From: Phytomonospora endophytica
GTDB lineage: Bacteria; Actinomycetota; Actinomycetes; Mycobacteriales; Micromonosporaceae
DNA: 64,000 bases
Assembly: GCF_014202425.1 (NCBI RefSeq)
Contig: NZ_JACHGT010000002.1
Span: 124,001-188,000, forward strand
Reading direction: 5' to 3'
The notes under the pieces are model-generated. The model was not told where the DNA came from. It saw only the letters and a list, made by a program, of their open reading frames with translations, and ran no database searches. Shown here one piece after another: positions 43,406-52,033 of the stretch (the stretch's first letter is position 1; the number at the start of each line of letters is the position of its first letter). A program made the position numbers and the translations under genes.

Positions 43406-44481
43406 GCGACGCCGTCCTGCCCGGCCCCGAAGAGCTGCGGCACGCCGTTCCCCTCCCCGCGGCGACCGCCGGGCGCATCGCCGCGCAGCGGGCCGAGATC
43501 GCCGCCGTCCTCGACGGTGTCGACGACCGGCTCCTCGTCATCGCCGGACCGTGCTCGGCGCACGACCCACTGGCCACTGTGGACTACGCGCGTGCGCTGG
43601 CCGCTCTCGCCCACGCCTTCGACGGCGAGCTGTGCGTGGTCCTGCGCGCCTATCTGGAGAAACCGCGCACCCGCCTCGGCTGGCCCGGACTGCTGCTCGA
43701 CCCGGGCCTCGACGACTGGTGCGCGGGCCCGGCCGAGCGGATCACCCGGCCCGTCGCCGACGTGCGAGCCGGGCTGCCCGTCGGCCGGCGCCTCCTGGTC
43801 GAGCTCGCCGAACTCGGCCTGCCCCTCGCCTACGAGTTCGTGGAACCGATGCTCGCGCCCTACGTCGCCGATCTGGTGTCGTGGGCGGCGATCGGCGCAC
43901 GGACCGTGGAGAGCCCCACGCACCGGCGGCTCGCCTCGGCGCTGCCGATGCCCGTCGGCTGCAAGAACCGCGCCGACGGGGACGTGCGCGCGGCCGTGGA
44001 CGCGGTGACGGTGGCGGGCGCCGGGCACAGTGTCGTGGGTGTGGACGCCAAAGGCCGCGCGGCCGTCCGGCGCACGGGCGGCAACCCGTACGCCCACGTC
44101 GTGCTGCGCGGGGGCTCGCCGGGCACCAACTACGACGCCGGCTCGGTCGCCGAAGCGCTGCGGTTGCTGGAATCGGCCGGTCTGCCCCCACGTGTCGTCG
44201 TCGACGCCTCGCACGGCAACAGCGGCAAGGACCACACCCGGCAGCCGGGCGTGGCCGCCGCGCTCGCCGCGCAGGTCGCCGGCGGGCAGCGCGGGATCGT
44301 CGGCGTGATGCTGGAGTCCTTCATCCACGGCGGATGCCAGCCGCCGGGCGCCGACCTCGCCTACGGCGTCAGCGTCACCGACGCCTGCCTCGGCCTCGAC
44401 GACACCGCCACGGTCCTCGCCGGACTCGCCGAGGCCGTCTCGGCCCGGCGCGGGGCCAGCGAACTGGCGGTCACCCGGTGA
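43402..44481 (+). CDS. 3-deoxy-7-phosphoheptulonate (DAHP) synthase, class I type
   Basis: The 359-residue enzyme has the AroF/G/H motifs VIAGPCSAHDP, RAYLEKPRT, ESPTHR and DASHGNS. It makes DAHP from phosphoenolpyruvate and erythrose 4-phosphate, the entry to the shikimate pathway. Its place in the operon, overlapping genes on both sides by four bases, shows that a dedicated copy boosts chorismate for 2,3-dihydroxybenzoate under iron starvation. Such a copy may escape normal aromatic feedback control, but this cannot be judged from sequence. Confidence 0.92.
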   Translation: MSDAVLPGPEELRHAVPLPAATAGRIAAQRAEIAAVLDGVDDRLLVIAGPCSAHDPLATVDYARALAALAHAFDGELCVVLRAYLEKPRTRLGWPGLLLDPGLDDWCAGPAERITRPVADVRAGLPVGRRLLVELAELGLPLAYEFVEPMLAPYVADLVSWAAIGARTVESPTHRRLASALPMPVGCKNRADGDVRAAVDAVTVAGAGHSVVGVDAKGRAAVRRTGGNPYAHVVLRGGSPGTNYDAGSVAEALRLLESAGLPPRVVVDASHGNSGKDHTRQPGVAAALAAQVAGGQRGIVGVMLESFIHGGCQPPGADLAYGVSVTDACLGLDDTATVLAGLAEAVSARRGASELAVTR

Positions 44482-47400
44482 GGGCGACCCAGGCCCAGCT
44501 CGGGATCCTCACCGGGCAGCGCCTCGACCCGGCCAGCCCCGCCTACGCCACCGCCGAGGTCGTCGAACTCCGCGACGCCGACGCCGGGCGTCTCTCCGGG
44601 GCGATCGCCGCGACCGTCGCGCGCACCGAGGCACTGCACTGCCGCTTCGAAGGCGACCGGCAGCGGATCGGCACGGCCCCACCGGGATGGTCTCCGTCCA
44701 TCGTGGACCTCGGCGGCACCGCCGACCCGTGGCCCCTGCTGCGCGCGCACATCGACGCCGACCTCGCCGTGCCGATGGACCCGGCGACCGGGCCGCTGTT
44801 CGCCCACACGCTCTACCTCGCCGGTGAACGCGTGTACTGGTACCAGCGCGTCCACCACGTCGCCCTCGACGGCTACGGCTACGTGCTCTTCGCGCGGGCC
44901 GTCGCCGAGCACTACAACGGCGGGAAGACGCCCGGCTTCGCTCCGCTGGCCGACCTGGTCTCCGCCGACACCGCCTACCAGGCCGCGGAACGCCGTGAAC
45001 GCGACCGGGAGTACTGGACCGGTGCGCTCGCCGACCGCGAACCCGTGCGCGGTCTGGCCGACGGCGTGGCACCGCCGTCGTACACCAACATCCGCGTCAC
45101 CGCGACGGTCACCGGCGCCGCGAAGTCCAGACTGGACGAAGCGGGTCCCGCATGGCCGCACGTGGCGCTCGCGGCGGTCGCCGCCCACACCCACCGCGTC
45201 ACCGGATCCCGCGAGGTGACGCTCGGACTGCCGGTCGCCAACCGTCTCGGCACACCGGCCGCCCGCGTCCCCGCGATGGTCATGAACATCGTGCCGGTGC
45301 CCCTCACCGTCGACCCGGCGGCCGGTCTCGGCGCCCTGGTCACCGGAGTCGCCGCGCGGCTCAGGGAATCCCGGCGGCACCAGCACTACCGCTACGAGCA
45401 CCTCCGCCGCGACCTCGGTCTCCTCGGCGGGAACAAGCGGATGTGGGGGCCGGTGGTCAACATCATCCCCTTCACCGAGGACCTGCGCTTCGGCGACGAT
45501 CTCGCCGTCACCCACGCGATCACGGCCGGGCCCGTCGACGACCTGTCGGTGACCATGCGCGGGCCCGCCGAGCTCGTGGTCGAGGCCAACCCCGCCCTCT
45601 ACACGCCCGCGGAGCTGCGGGCGCACGCCGACGGGATCCTGGAACGACTGGCGGACAACGGAACCGTCGGGGAGTGGAGCGAGCTGCCGGGCACGCCCGC
45701 GCCGGAGATCAGGCCGGTGCTGGAGCGGATCCGCGCGCACGCCGACGCCGACCCCGACCGGATCGCGATCGTCGACGGCGACAACGAGGTCTCCTACGGC
45801 GCGCTGTGGAAGATGGCCGGGATGAACGCCGACAACCTCGCGCGCAAGGGCGTCGGCGAAGGCGATCTCGTCGGCCTCGCCTGGCCGCGCGGGCACGGCG
45901 CCGTGAGCGTCATGCTCGCCGCGTTGCGGTCGAACGCGGCCTTCCTGCCCCTCGACGCCGACGGCCCCGCCGAACGCAACGGCGCCATCCTCGCCGAGGC
46001 CCGTCCCCGCGTCGTCGTCGGAGGGCGACTCGTCGGCGAGCCCGCTCCCCCGGCACGGGACGAGCCCGCCTACGTCATCTACACCTCGGGTTCGACGGGC
46101 CGTCCCAACGGCGTCCGCGTCGGCCGCGCGGCCCTCGACTTCTTCGTCTCGGCCGCCCTCGACCGCTACGGGATCACCGCCGACGACCGCGTCCTCCAGT
46201 TCGCGCCGCTGCACTTCGACGCCGCCGTCGAGGAGATCTTCACGACCCTCGCCGCGGGGGCGACCCTCGTCGTCCGCGACGACTCGGCGCTGGAATCGCT
46301 GGCGGCGTTCACCGCCTTCGCCGGGGCACAAGGGATCACGGTCCTCGACCTGCCCACGGCCTACTGGCACGAGCTGGCCTACGCCCTCCACACCGGCACG
46401 GCACGGCTCCCGCCGAGCGTTCGCACCGTCATCATCGGCGGTGAGGCCGCGCTGCCCGAGCGGGTCGCGCAGTGGTTCGCGGCGGCCGGTGACGGCGTGC
46501 GGCTGATCAACACCTACGGCCCGACCGAGGCGACCGTGGTCGCGCTCGCCGCCGATCTGTCCGAAGAGGACGGTCGTTCAGAGTACGTCCCGATCGGGCG
46601 TCCGCTCCCGGGTGTCGTCGCCGTGCGGGGTCCAGGGGACGAGCTTCACCTCGGCGGACCCGGGCTCGCCCTCGGATACCTGGAGCAGCTCGAACTCACC
46701 GGGGCGCGGTTCATAGGGGTAGGAGAGCGACGTCTGTACCGCAGCGGCGACCGTGTACGTGTACACGATCGAACCGGTGGCCTCGCCTACATCGGGCGCG
46801 TCGACGACGAACTCAAGATCTCCGGACACCGCATCCACCCCACCGAGGTCGAAGGAGCCTTGCTCGCACATCCGAGGGTACGTGAGGTCGCGGTCATCGC
46901 GCGGTCCTCGCACGGCCGTTCCCGGCTCATCGCCTACGTGGCCGCCGACGCGCCCGTGGAGGAGCTGCGCGAGCACGCCGCCACCCGGCTGACCGGCCCG
47001 GCCGTACCGCAGGTGGTGATGCTGGATCGCCTGCCGCGCACCGGAACCGGCAAGATCGACCGCCGCGCGCTGTCCCGGCTGGCCGACCCGGCCGCAGCGG
47101 AGGTCGCGGGCACGCCGGAAGAGAAGCTGGTCGCCGCCGCCTGGTCGGAGGTGCTCGGGCGCCCGGTTGGCGATCCGGGCGCCGACTTCTTCACGCTCGG
47201 CGGGCAGTCGCTGCAGGCCGTCGCGGTCGCGAGCAGGCTCTCGGCGGCCCTCGGCCGGACGGTACCGGCGACGCTGCTCTTCCAGCACCCCACCGTCTCC
47301 GGTCTCGCGGCGGCGCTGTCCGCGCCCGGCGCGGGCCCCGCCGCCGACACCATGCTCGCCGACGCCGAAGCACCGCTCCCCCACCCCGCGCCGACGGCCG

Positions 47401-48386
47401 TCGGCGACCGCGTCCTGCTCACCGGCGCCACCGGCTTCGTCGGCGCGCACCTGCTGGCCGAACTGTGCGGTGAGGACACCGAGATCTGGTGCACGGTAAG
47501 GGGTTCGGCCGAGCGGCTGACCGCGACCGCCGCGGCCTACGGGCTCCCCGACCCGGCGAAACGCGTCACGCCGGTCCCGATCGACCTCGGCACGGGCGAA
47601 ACACTCCCCGAGCTCGCCTTCACCCGGATCTGGCACGCGGCGGCGACCGTCAGCCTCACCCGCGGCTACGCGTCCATGCGGGCGGCGAACGTCGAGGCCA
47701 CCCGCCGGATCCTCGACCTGGCCTGCCGCAGAGGTTCGGCGGTGCACCACGTGTCGACCGTCGCCGTCGGCGCCGGGCTCGCCGAGCTGCCCGAGGACTT
47801 CGTGCCCGCCCACGGCGGGCTGCGCGACGGCTACCAGCGCGGCAAGTGGGCCGCCGAACGGCTCGCGGCCCGGGCGGCCGCGGCGGGCCTGCCGGTGACC
47901 GTCTACCGGCTCGGCCGGGTCACCGGCCCGATCGCGCGCCCTCACGTCAATCCCGCCGATCTGGTGTGGCGGCTGGTGCGGGCCGGGCTGGCCGTCGGGT
48001 CGCTGCCGGACCTGGACGTCGACGAGCCGTGGACGCCCGTCGACTGGGTCGCCGAAGCGGCGGTGTGGACGGCGGCGACCGGCCGGACCGGCGTGGTCAA
48101 CCTCGTCGCCGAGACGCCGACCTCCTTGCGCGAAGTGTGGCGCTGGATCGCCGAGGAGCGCGGGCTCTCCGTCGAGCCGCTGCCGGTCTGGCGGGAGCGC
48201 GTGGTGGCCTGCGGCGACCCCGAACACCTGGCCACGGCCGCGTTCTTCGCGACCCACGGAGGCGGCGGCCGGGCACCGGTCATCCACAGTGGACCACTGC
48301 CGGTGTCGGCGCCGGCAGTCGGCCGGGCCGTCGTGCTGGGCTATCTGTCGGCGCTCACCAGCGATGGTGGACCTGCGGGCGGATGA
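44478..48386 (+). CDS. NRPS with C-A-PCP-reductase, myxochelin synthetase-like (MxcG type)
   Basis: The 1,302-residue synthetase has one module. The condensation domain (about 1-410) carries HHVALDG at about 127. The adenylation domain (about 415-860) has YTSGSTGRPNGV and NTYGPTEATV. The PCP has LGGQSL at about 907. The C-terminal thioester reductase begins TGATGFVGAH at about 981 and has a YQRGK active-site pattern. The pocket residues I read by hand are D-A-E-D-I-G-T-V-V-K; the acidic E and D suit a basic side chain such as lysine. No thioesterase is present, so release is reductive, giving an aldehyde or alcohol. It is the last gene of the operon; its GTG overlaps the DAHP synthase stop. 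Confidence 0.92.
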   Translation: MRATQAQLGILTGQRLDPASPAYATAEVVELRDADAGRLSGAIAATVARTEALHCRFEGDRQRIGTAPPGWSPSIVDLGGTADPWPLLRAHIDADLAVPMDPATGPLFAHTLYLAGERVYWYQRVHHVALDGYGYVLFARAVAEHYNGGKTPGFAPLADLVSADTAYQAAERRERDREYWTGALADREPVRGLADGVAPPSYTNIRVTATVTGAAKSRLDEAGPAWPHVALAAVAAHTHRVTGSREVTLGLPVANRLGTPAARVPAMVMNIVPVPLTVDPAAGLGALVTGVAARLRESRRHQHYRYEHLRRDLGLLGGNKRMWGPVVNIIPFTEDLRFGDDLAVTHAITAGPVDDLSVTMRGPAELVVEANPALYTPAELRAHADGILERLADNGTVGEWSELPGTPAPEIRPVLERIRAHADADPDRIAIVDGDNEVSYGALWKMAGMNADNLARKGVGEGDLVGLAWPRGHGAVSVMLAALRSNAAFLPLDADGPAERNGAILAEARPRVVVGGRLVGEPAPPARDEPAYVIYTSGSTGRPNGVRVGRAALDFFVSAALDRYGITADDRVLQFAPLHFDAAVEEIFTTLAAGATLVVRDDSALESLAAFTAFAGAQGITVLDLPTAYWHELAYALHTGTARLPPSVRTVIIGGEAALPERVAQWFAAAGDGVRLINTYGPTEATVVALAADLSEEDGRSEYVPIGRPLPGVVAVRGPGDELHLGGPGLALGYLEQLELTGARFIGVGERRLYRSGDRVRVHDRTGGLAYIGRVDDELKISGHRIHPTEVEGALLAHPRVREVAVIARSSHGRSRLIAYVAADAPVEELREHAATRLTGPAVPQVVMLDRLPRTGTGKIDRRALSRLADPAAAEVAGTPEEKLVAAAWSEVLGRPVGDPGADFFTLGGQSLQAVAVASRLSAALGRTVPATLLFQHPTVSGLAAALSAPGAGPAADTMLADAEAPLPHPAPTAVGDRVLLTGATGFVGAHLLAELCGEDTEIWCTVRGSAERLTATAAAYGLPDPAKRVTPVPIDLGTGETLPELAFTRIWHAAATVSLTRGYASMRAANVEATRRILDLACRRGSAVHHVSTVAVGAGLAELPEDFVPAHGGLRDGYQRGKWAAERLAARAAAAGLPVTVYRLGRVTGPIARPHVNPADLVWRLVRAGLAVGSLPDLDVDEPWTPVDWVAEAAVWTAATGRTGVVNLVAETPTSLREVWRWIAEERGLSVEPLPVWRERVVACGDPEHLATAAFFATHGGGGRAPVIHSGPLPVSAPAVGRAVVLGYLSALTSDGGPAGG

Positions 48387-49326
48387 GCTCGTCGTAGATC
48401 GCGCGCACGGCCTCGTGGGTCTCCTCGCTCAAGGGCGCGTCCGTTGCGGCGGCGGCGTTCGCGGTGGCCTGTTCGGGGTTGCGCGCGCCCGGGATGACCA
48501 CGCTGACACCCGGCTGGTCGAGGATCCAGCGCAGCGCGAAACGCGCCATCGTCATGCCCTCGGGGAGCAGCTCGCGGATGCGTTCGACGGCGGTCAGCCC
48601 GGTGGCGTAGTCAACGCCGGAGAAGGTCTCACCGACGTCGAAGGCCGCACCGTGCCGGTTGAAGTTGCGGTGGTCGTCGGCGGCGAAGTCCGTTGCCGCC
48701 GTGAGCTTCCCCGACAGCAGGCCGCTGGCCAGCGGGACCCGCGCGATGACGGCGACCCCGGCCTCCCGCGCGGCGGGCAGGACCTCTTCGAGGGGCTTGT
48801 GCCGGAAGGCGTTGAGGATGATCTGGACGGAGGCGACGTTCGGCCGCGCGATCGCGGTCAGCGCCTCGGCGCAGGTCTCGACGCTGACGCCGTAGGCGGC
48901 GAGGCGTTCCTCGTCGACGAGGGTGTCGAGCGCGTCGAAGACCGCGTCGGTGGCGTAGACCGGCGTCGGCGGGCAGTGCAGCTGCACCAGGTCGACGGTG
49001 TCGACGCCGAGGTTGGCGCGCGAGCGGTCGTTCCAGGCCCGGAAATTGTCCAATGTGTACGCCCCGGGCGTCTGCTCGACCCGGCGGCCCATCTTCGTGG
49101 CGACCGTCAGACCATCGGTCTCGGCGAGCAGTTCGCCGACGAGTCTCTCGCTGCGGCCGTCGCCGTAGACGTCGGCGGTGTCGATGAAGGTCGTGCCGGC
49201 CGCGACCGCCGCCCGGAGCGTGCCGAGCGCGGTGTCGGCGGGGACGTCGCCCCAGGAACCGCCGATCTGCCAGGCTCCGAAGCCGACCTGCGGGGTGGAG
49301 GAGACGAACGGGCTGCTTCGCGGCAT
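48355..49326 (-). CDS. Aldo/keto reductase family oxidoreductase
   Basis: The 323-residue reductase starts at the ATG at 49326. It has the barrel motifs FIDTADVYGDGRSERLVGE (catalytic Asp and Tyr), VATKMG, LGVDTVDLVQLHCPP and the NADPH-binding VSVVIPGARNPEQ near the C-terminus. Substrate is unknown. It converges on the NRPS gene and overlaps its last 32 bases. That closeness is probably accidental, although an aldehyde-reducing role after reductive release cannot be excluded. Confidence 0.9.
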   Translation of the reverse strand: MPRSSPFVSSTPQVGFGAWQIGGSWGDVPADTALGTLRAAVAAGTTFIDTADVYGDGRSERLVGELLAETDGLTVATKMGRRVEQTPGAYTLDNFRAWNDRSRANLGVDTVDLVQLHCPPTPVYATDAVFDALDTLVDEERLAAYGVSVETCAEALTAIARPNVASVQIILNAFRHKPLEEVLPAAREAGVAVIARVPLASGLLSGKLTAATDFAADDHRNFNRHGAAFDVGETFSGVDYATGLTAVERIRELLPEGMTMARFALRWILDQPGVSVVIPGARNPEQATANAAAATDAPLSEETHEAVRAIYDELIRPQVHHRW

Positions 49327-49416
49327 GCGTCGATCGTAGGGCCCTCGTCGATCGAGGTCTGGCGCCGGGCCCGCGACCCTATGTAGAGTGTCTGCACAGT
49401 CCCGCGAGGAGGTTCC

Positions 49417-50337
49417 GTGCTGAACACCTTCACCGCCAAGGCCGAGACACCCCATCCCGACGCGCTCCTCCGCCGAGACCTGCTCACCTGCCTGGTGCTC
49501 GCCGTCGGCGCGGGCGCGCTCCTGGGTGCGATGATCGGCTCGCGCGTCGCCGGCACCGACGAACCGCTGCCGGACCGGCCCGAGGTGCTCGCGATCGCGC
49601 GCCTCGTCTGGGACGAGCGGGAACCCGACGAGTCCTGGGTCCTGGAGTCCACGCCGGAGGAACTCCGGGCCGGCCAGGTCGAACACGAGGACGTCATGGG
49701 GATCCCGGGCTGGGCGCAGGTCCTGTTCGGCGACGCCACGATGGACAACACCACCGCCGTCATCTGGCCCGACCGGCCCGGCTGGGTCGAACCCACCGAG
49801 GAGCCCTACGGCTACCCGGAGACGCCGGAGGACAACGCCCGGCGGCTCGACGAGGCCGAGGCGGCGCTCACCGCCGCCGGATGGAACGTCAGCCGCCCCT
49901 ACGACTCCATGGTGCAGGGCCGCCGGGGAACCCTCGTGGTGAACTTCTGGGCGCCCGGTGAGGGACGCACCCCCGACCTGGACATCGCCCGCGTGCCGCC
50001 CGCCGCGCACGCGTGGCTCATGGGGATCGGCGCGCTCCTGGGCGGCGCCGCCGGAATCGCCGCGATGGCCGCCTTCGCGCGGCACCGGCGCCGCCACCCG
50101 CCTGTCCCCTGGACCGGGCTCGCCGTCCTCGGACTCGCCCTCATCGGCGTCAACGTCGCCATCGCCTTGATGCTGCTGTTCTTCTCGGTGGCCGACAGCC
50201 TGCATTTCGACGAACCGCTGTGGAGAAGCGCGCGCTTCATCCCCTTCGGGTTCACGCTGAATCTCGCACTGCTGTTCATCGCGATCAGCGTGTTCGCCCT
50301 GTGGCGGCAGCGCCGCCGGGCCCGCCGCGCGGCCTGA
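49417..50337 (+). CDS. Four-helix membrane protein of unknown function
   Basis: The 306-residue protein begins at the GTG at 49417 (AGGAGG upstream). It has one membrane helix near residues 23-45, an external domain of about 150 acidic, Pro- and Trp-rich residues, then three more helices (about 200-220, 227-250, 270-292) and a basic Arg-rich tail. The external domain has no motif I recognise. Its own short promoter region lies at 49327-49416, divergent from the reductase gene. Confidence 0.8.
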   Translation: MLNTFTAKAETPHPDALLRRDLLTCLVLAVGAGALLGAMIGSRVAGTDEPLPDRPEVLAIARLVWDEREPDESWVLESTPEELRAGQVEHEDVMGIPGWAQVLFGDATMDNTTAVIWPDRPGWVEPTEEPYGYPETPEDNARRLDEAEAALTAAGWNVSRPYDSMVQGRRGTLVVNFWAPGEGRTPDLDIARVPPAAHAWLMGIGALLGGAAGIAAMAAFARHRRRHPPVPWTGLAVLGLALIGVNVAIALMLLFFSVADSLHFDEPLWRSARFIPFGFTLNLALLFIAISVFALWRQRRRARRAA

Positions 50338-50380
50338 CCCGCCCGAAAGCGGTCGGCGGAAACCCACGGGGGCCGCTAAC

Positions 50381-51274
50381 GTGTCCGATGTGGACTCCCC
50401 CGACGCCGTCATCGCCCGCCTGGCCGCCGCGCCCTTGGCGCACACCGAGCAGCTCATCGTCCTCCGGGACGGCGAGGTGCTGGCCGAGCACTCGTTCCAC
50501 GGCGGCGATCCCGACGAGCCGGCCGCCGTCAAGTCGGTGACCAAGTCGGTGCTCGCCACGGTCGCGCTGCTCGCCGTCGCCGACGGTGTCCTCGATCTGG
50601 ACGACACCCTCGGCCGGCTCCTCGGATCCCGTGTGCCCGGCCATCGTCGCGACGTCACCGTCCGGCACCTGCTGACCATGACCGGCGGCTCGGAACCGGC
50701 GCTGGACCTGCGCGGACTCGAACCGGCGAACTGGCTCGATCATCTACTCGCGCTGCCGCGGATCGCGCCGCCCGGAACCGTCTTCGCCTACGACAACGCC
50801 GCCGTGCACGTACTCGCCGGAGCCCTGCGCACGGTCGTCGGCGACATCGACGCCTTCGCGGCGGAACGGATCCTCGCACCCGCCGGGATCACCCGCTGGA
50901 ACTGGCCCCGGGACCCCGAAGGCGTCAACTGGGGCGGCGCCGGACTGGAGCTGTCGGCCAAGAGCCTGGCCGCGCTCGGCGAGCTGTGGCGCACCGACCG
51001 GCTCGGCCTCGGCACACTGCTGTCCGAGGCCACCGGGGAGCGCGTCCGGCCAGGCGGCGGCGATCCGCGAGGGTTCGGGTACCTGTTCTGGGTCGACGTG
51101 TACGCCGCTTCGCCCGTCTTCCTGGCCAGCGGCTTCGGCGGACAGAAGGTCTGCGTGGCAAGGGATCTCGGCGTGACCGTCGTACTCACCGGCGATGTGG
51201 AGCGGCTGTCGCCCGACGGCGGCGACAACGGCGATGTCCTGCCCGGCCTGGTGGCGTGGGCGGCGAAGCGCTAG
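50381..51274 (+). CDS. Beta-lactamase-fold serine hydrolase
   Basis: The 297-residue protein has the class C/PBP-like SxxK motif (SVTK, about residue 51), a second motif YDNAAVHVL (Y-x-N, about 127) and a late GFGGQK region. Without a signal peptide it is probably cytoplasmic, as are many esterase-like family members, so a role in antibiotic resistance is doubtful. The GTG start at 50381 lies 43 bases after the membrane-protein gene. The 3' end overlaps phoU by four bases, tail to tail. Confidence 0.88.
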   Translation: MSDVDSPDAVIARLAAAPLAHTEQLIVLRDGEVLAEHSFHGGDPDEPAAVKSVTKSVLATVALLAVADGVLDLDDTLGRLLGSRVPGHRRDVTVRHLLTMTGGSEPALDLRGLEPANWLDHLLALPRIAPPGTVFAYDNAAVHVLAGALRTVVGDIDAFAAERILAPAGITRWNWPRDPEGVNWGGAGLELSAKSLAALGELWRTDRLGLGTLLSEATGERVRPGGGDPRGFGYLFWVDVYAASPVFLASGFGGQKVCVARDLGVTVVLTGDVERLSPDGGDNGDVLPGLVAWAAKR

Positions 51275-51927
51275 TCCCGCAGCTGCACGTCTCCGGTCAC
51301 CAGGTACACGACCTGGTGGGCGATGTTGACGGCGTGGTCGGAGTAGCGCTCGTAGAAACGTCCCAGGAGCGTGAAGTCCACCGCCGCCTCGACGCCGTAA
51401 GGCCAGTCGGAGAACAGTTTGGCGAACATCCGCTTGCGCAGCGCGTCCATCTCGTCGTCGTCGAGGGACAGCTGGGTCGCGTCGAGCTGGTCGCGCGTGC
51501 CGAGGATCTGGGTCATCTTCGTGGCCATCCGCACGGCCACTTCGGCCAGCTGCGTGAACATCGGCGCCGCCTCGGCCGGAACGGCCGCCCCGGGCGCCCG
51601 CAGCAGGGTGATCTTGGCGACGTGCTTCGCCAGGTCCCCCATGCGTTCCAGGTCCCCGGTGATGCGGATCGCGGCGAGCATGAAGCGCAGGTCCCCGGCC
51701 ATCGGCGGGCGGATCGTCATCAGCTCGGCGACCTGGTCGTCGACGGTGTTGCGCTGCTGATTGACGCTCGCGTCGGCCTCGATGATCTGCCGCGCGAGCT
51801 CCGCGTCGGCGGTGAGCAGGGCCCGGCTGGCGCGGCCCATCATGTCGGTGACCGTCCGCGCCATGACGACGAGACCGGCGTCGAGTTCCGCCAGCCTGTC
51901 GTGGAAATCGTCCCTGACCATCGTCAT
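51271..51927 (-). CDS. phoU: PhoU phosphate-signalling protein
   Basis: The 218-residue all-helical protein has two PhoU repeats, each with the metal-binding acidic pattern (MGRASRALLTADAELARQI in the first, MGDLAKHVAKI and YSDHAVNIAHQV in the second). PhoU links the Pst transporter to the PhoR/PhoP two-component system and restrains it when phosphate is plentiful. Here it lies 6 kb from the pstSCAB operon and is transcribed alone. A single GTTCACC upstream is not enough to call a PHO box. Confidence 0.95.
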   Translation of the reverse strand: MTMVRDDFHDRLAELDAGLVVMARTVTDMMGRASRALLTADAELARQIIEADASVNQQRNTVDDQVAELMTIRPPMAGDLRFMLAAIRITGDLERMGDLAKHVAKITLLRAPGAAVPAEAAPMFTQLAEVAVRMATKMTQILGTRDQLDATQLSLDDDEMDALRKRMFAKLFSDWPYGVEAAVDFTLLGRFYERYSDHAVNIAHQVVYLVTGDVQLRD

Positions 51928-52033
51928 CAGTCTAAGTGTTCACCTTCGCGCGCGGGGAGGCCGTGTCGATCTACACGTCACACGCCGGTCATGAACCCCG
52001 CGTTACGTAGGATTGCCGCGTAGGGAGCGTGCG

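Noticed and set aside
48355-50679. 774-codon minus-strand frame
   Set aside because: Only the last 323 codons match an aldo/keto reductase. The rest is a high-GC shadow frame opposite the membrane-protein and hydrolase genes.
51939-51945. GTTCACC upstream of phoU as a PHO box
   Set aside because: Only one unit is present, without the second repeat at 11-bp spacing, and its orientation favours the other gene. It probably occurs by chance.
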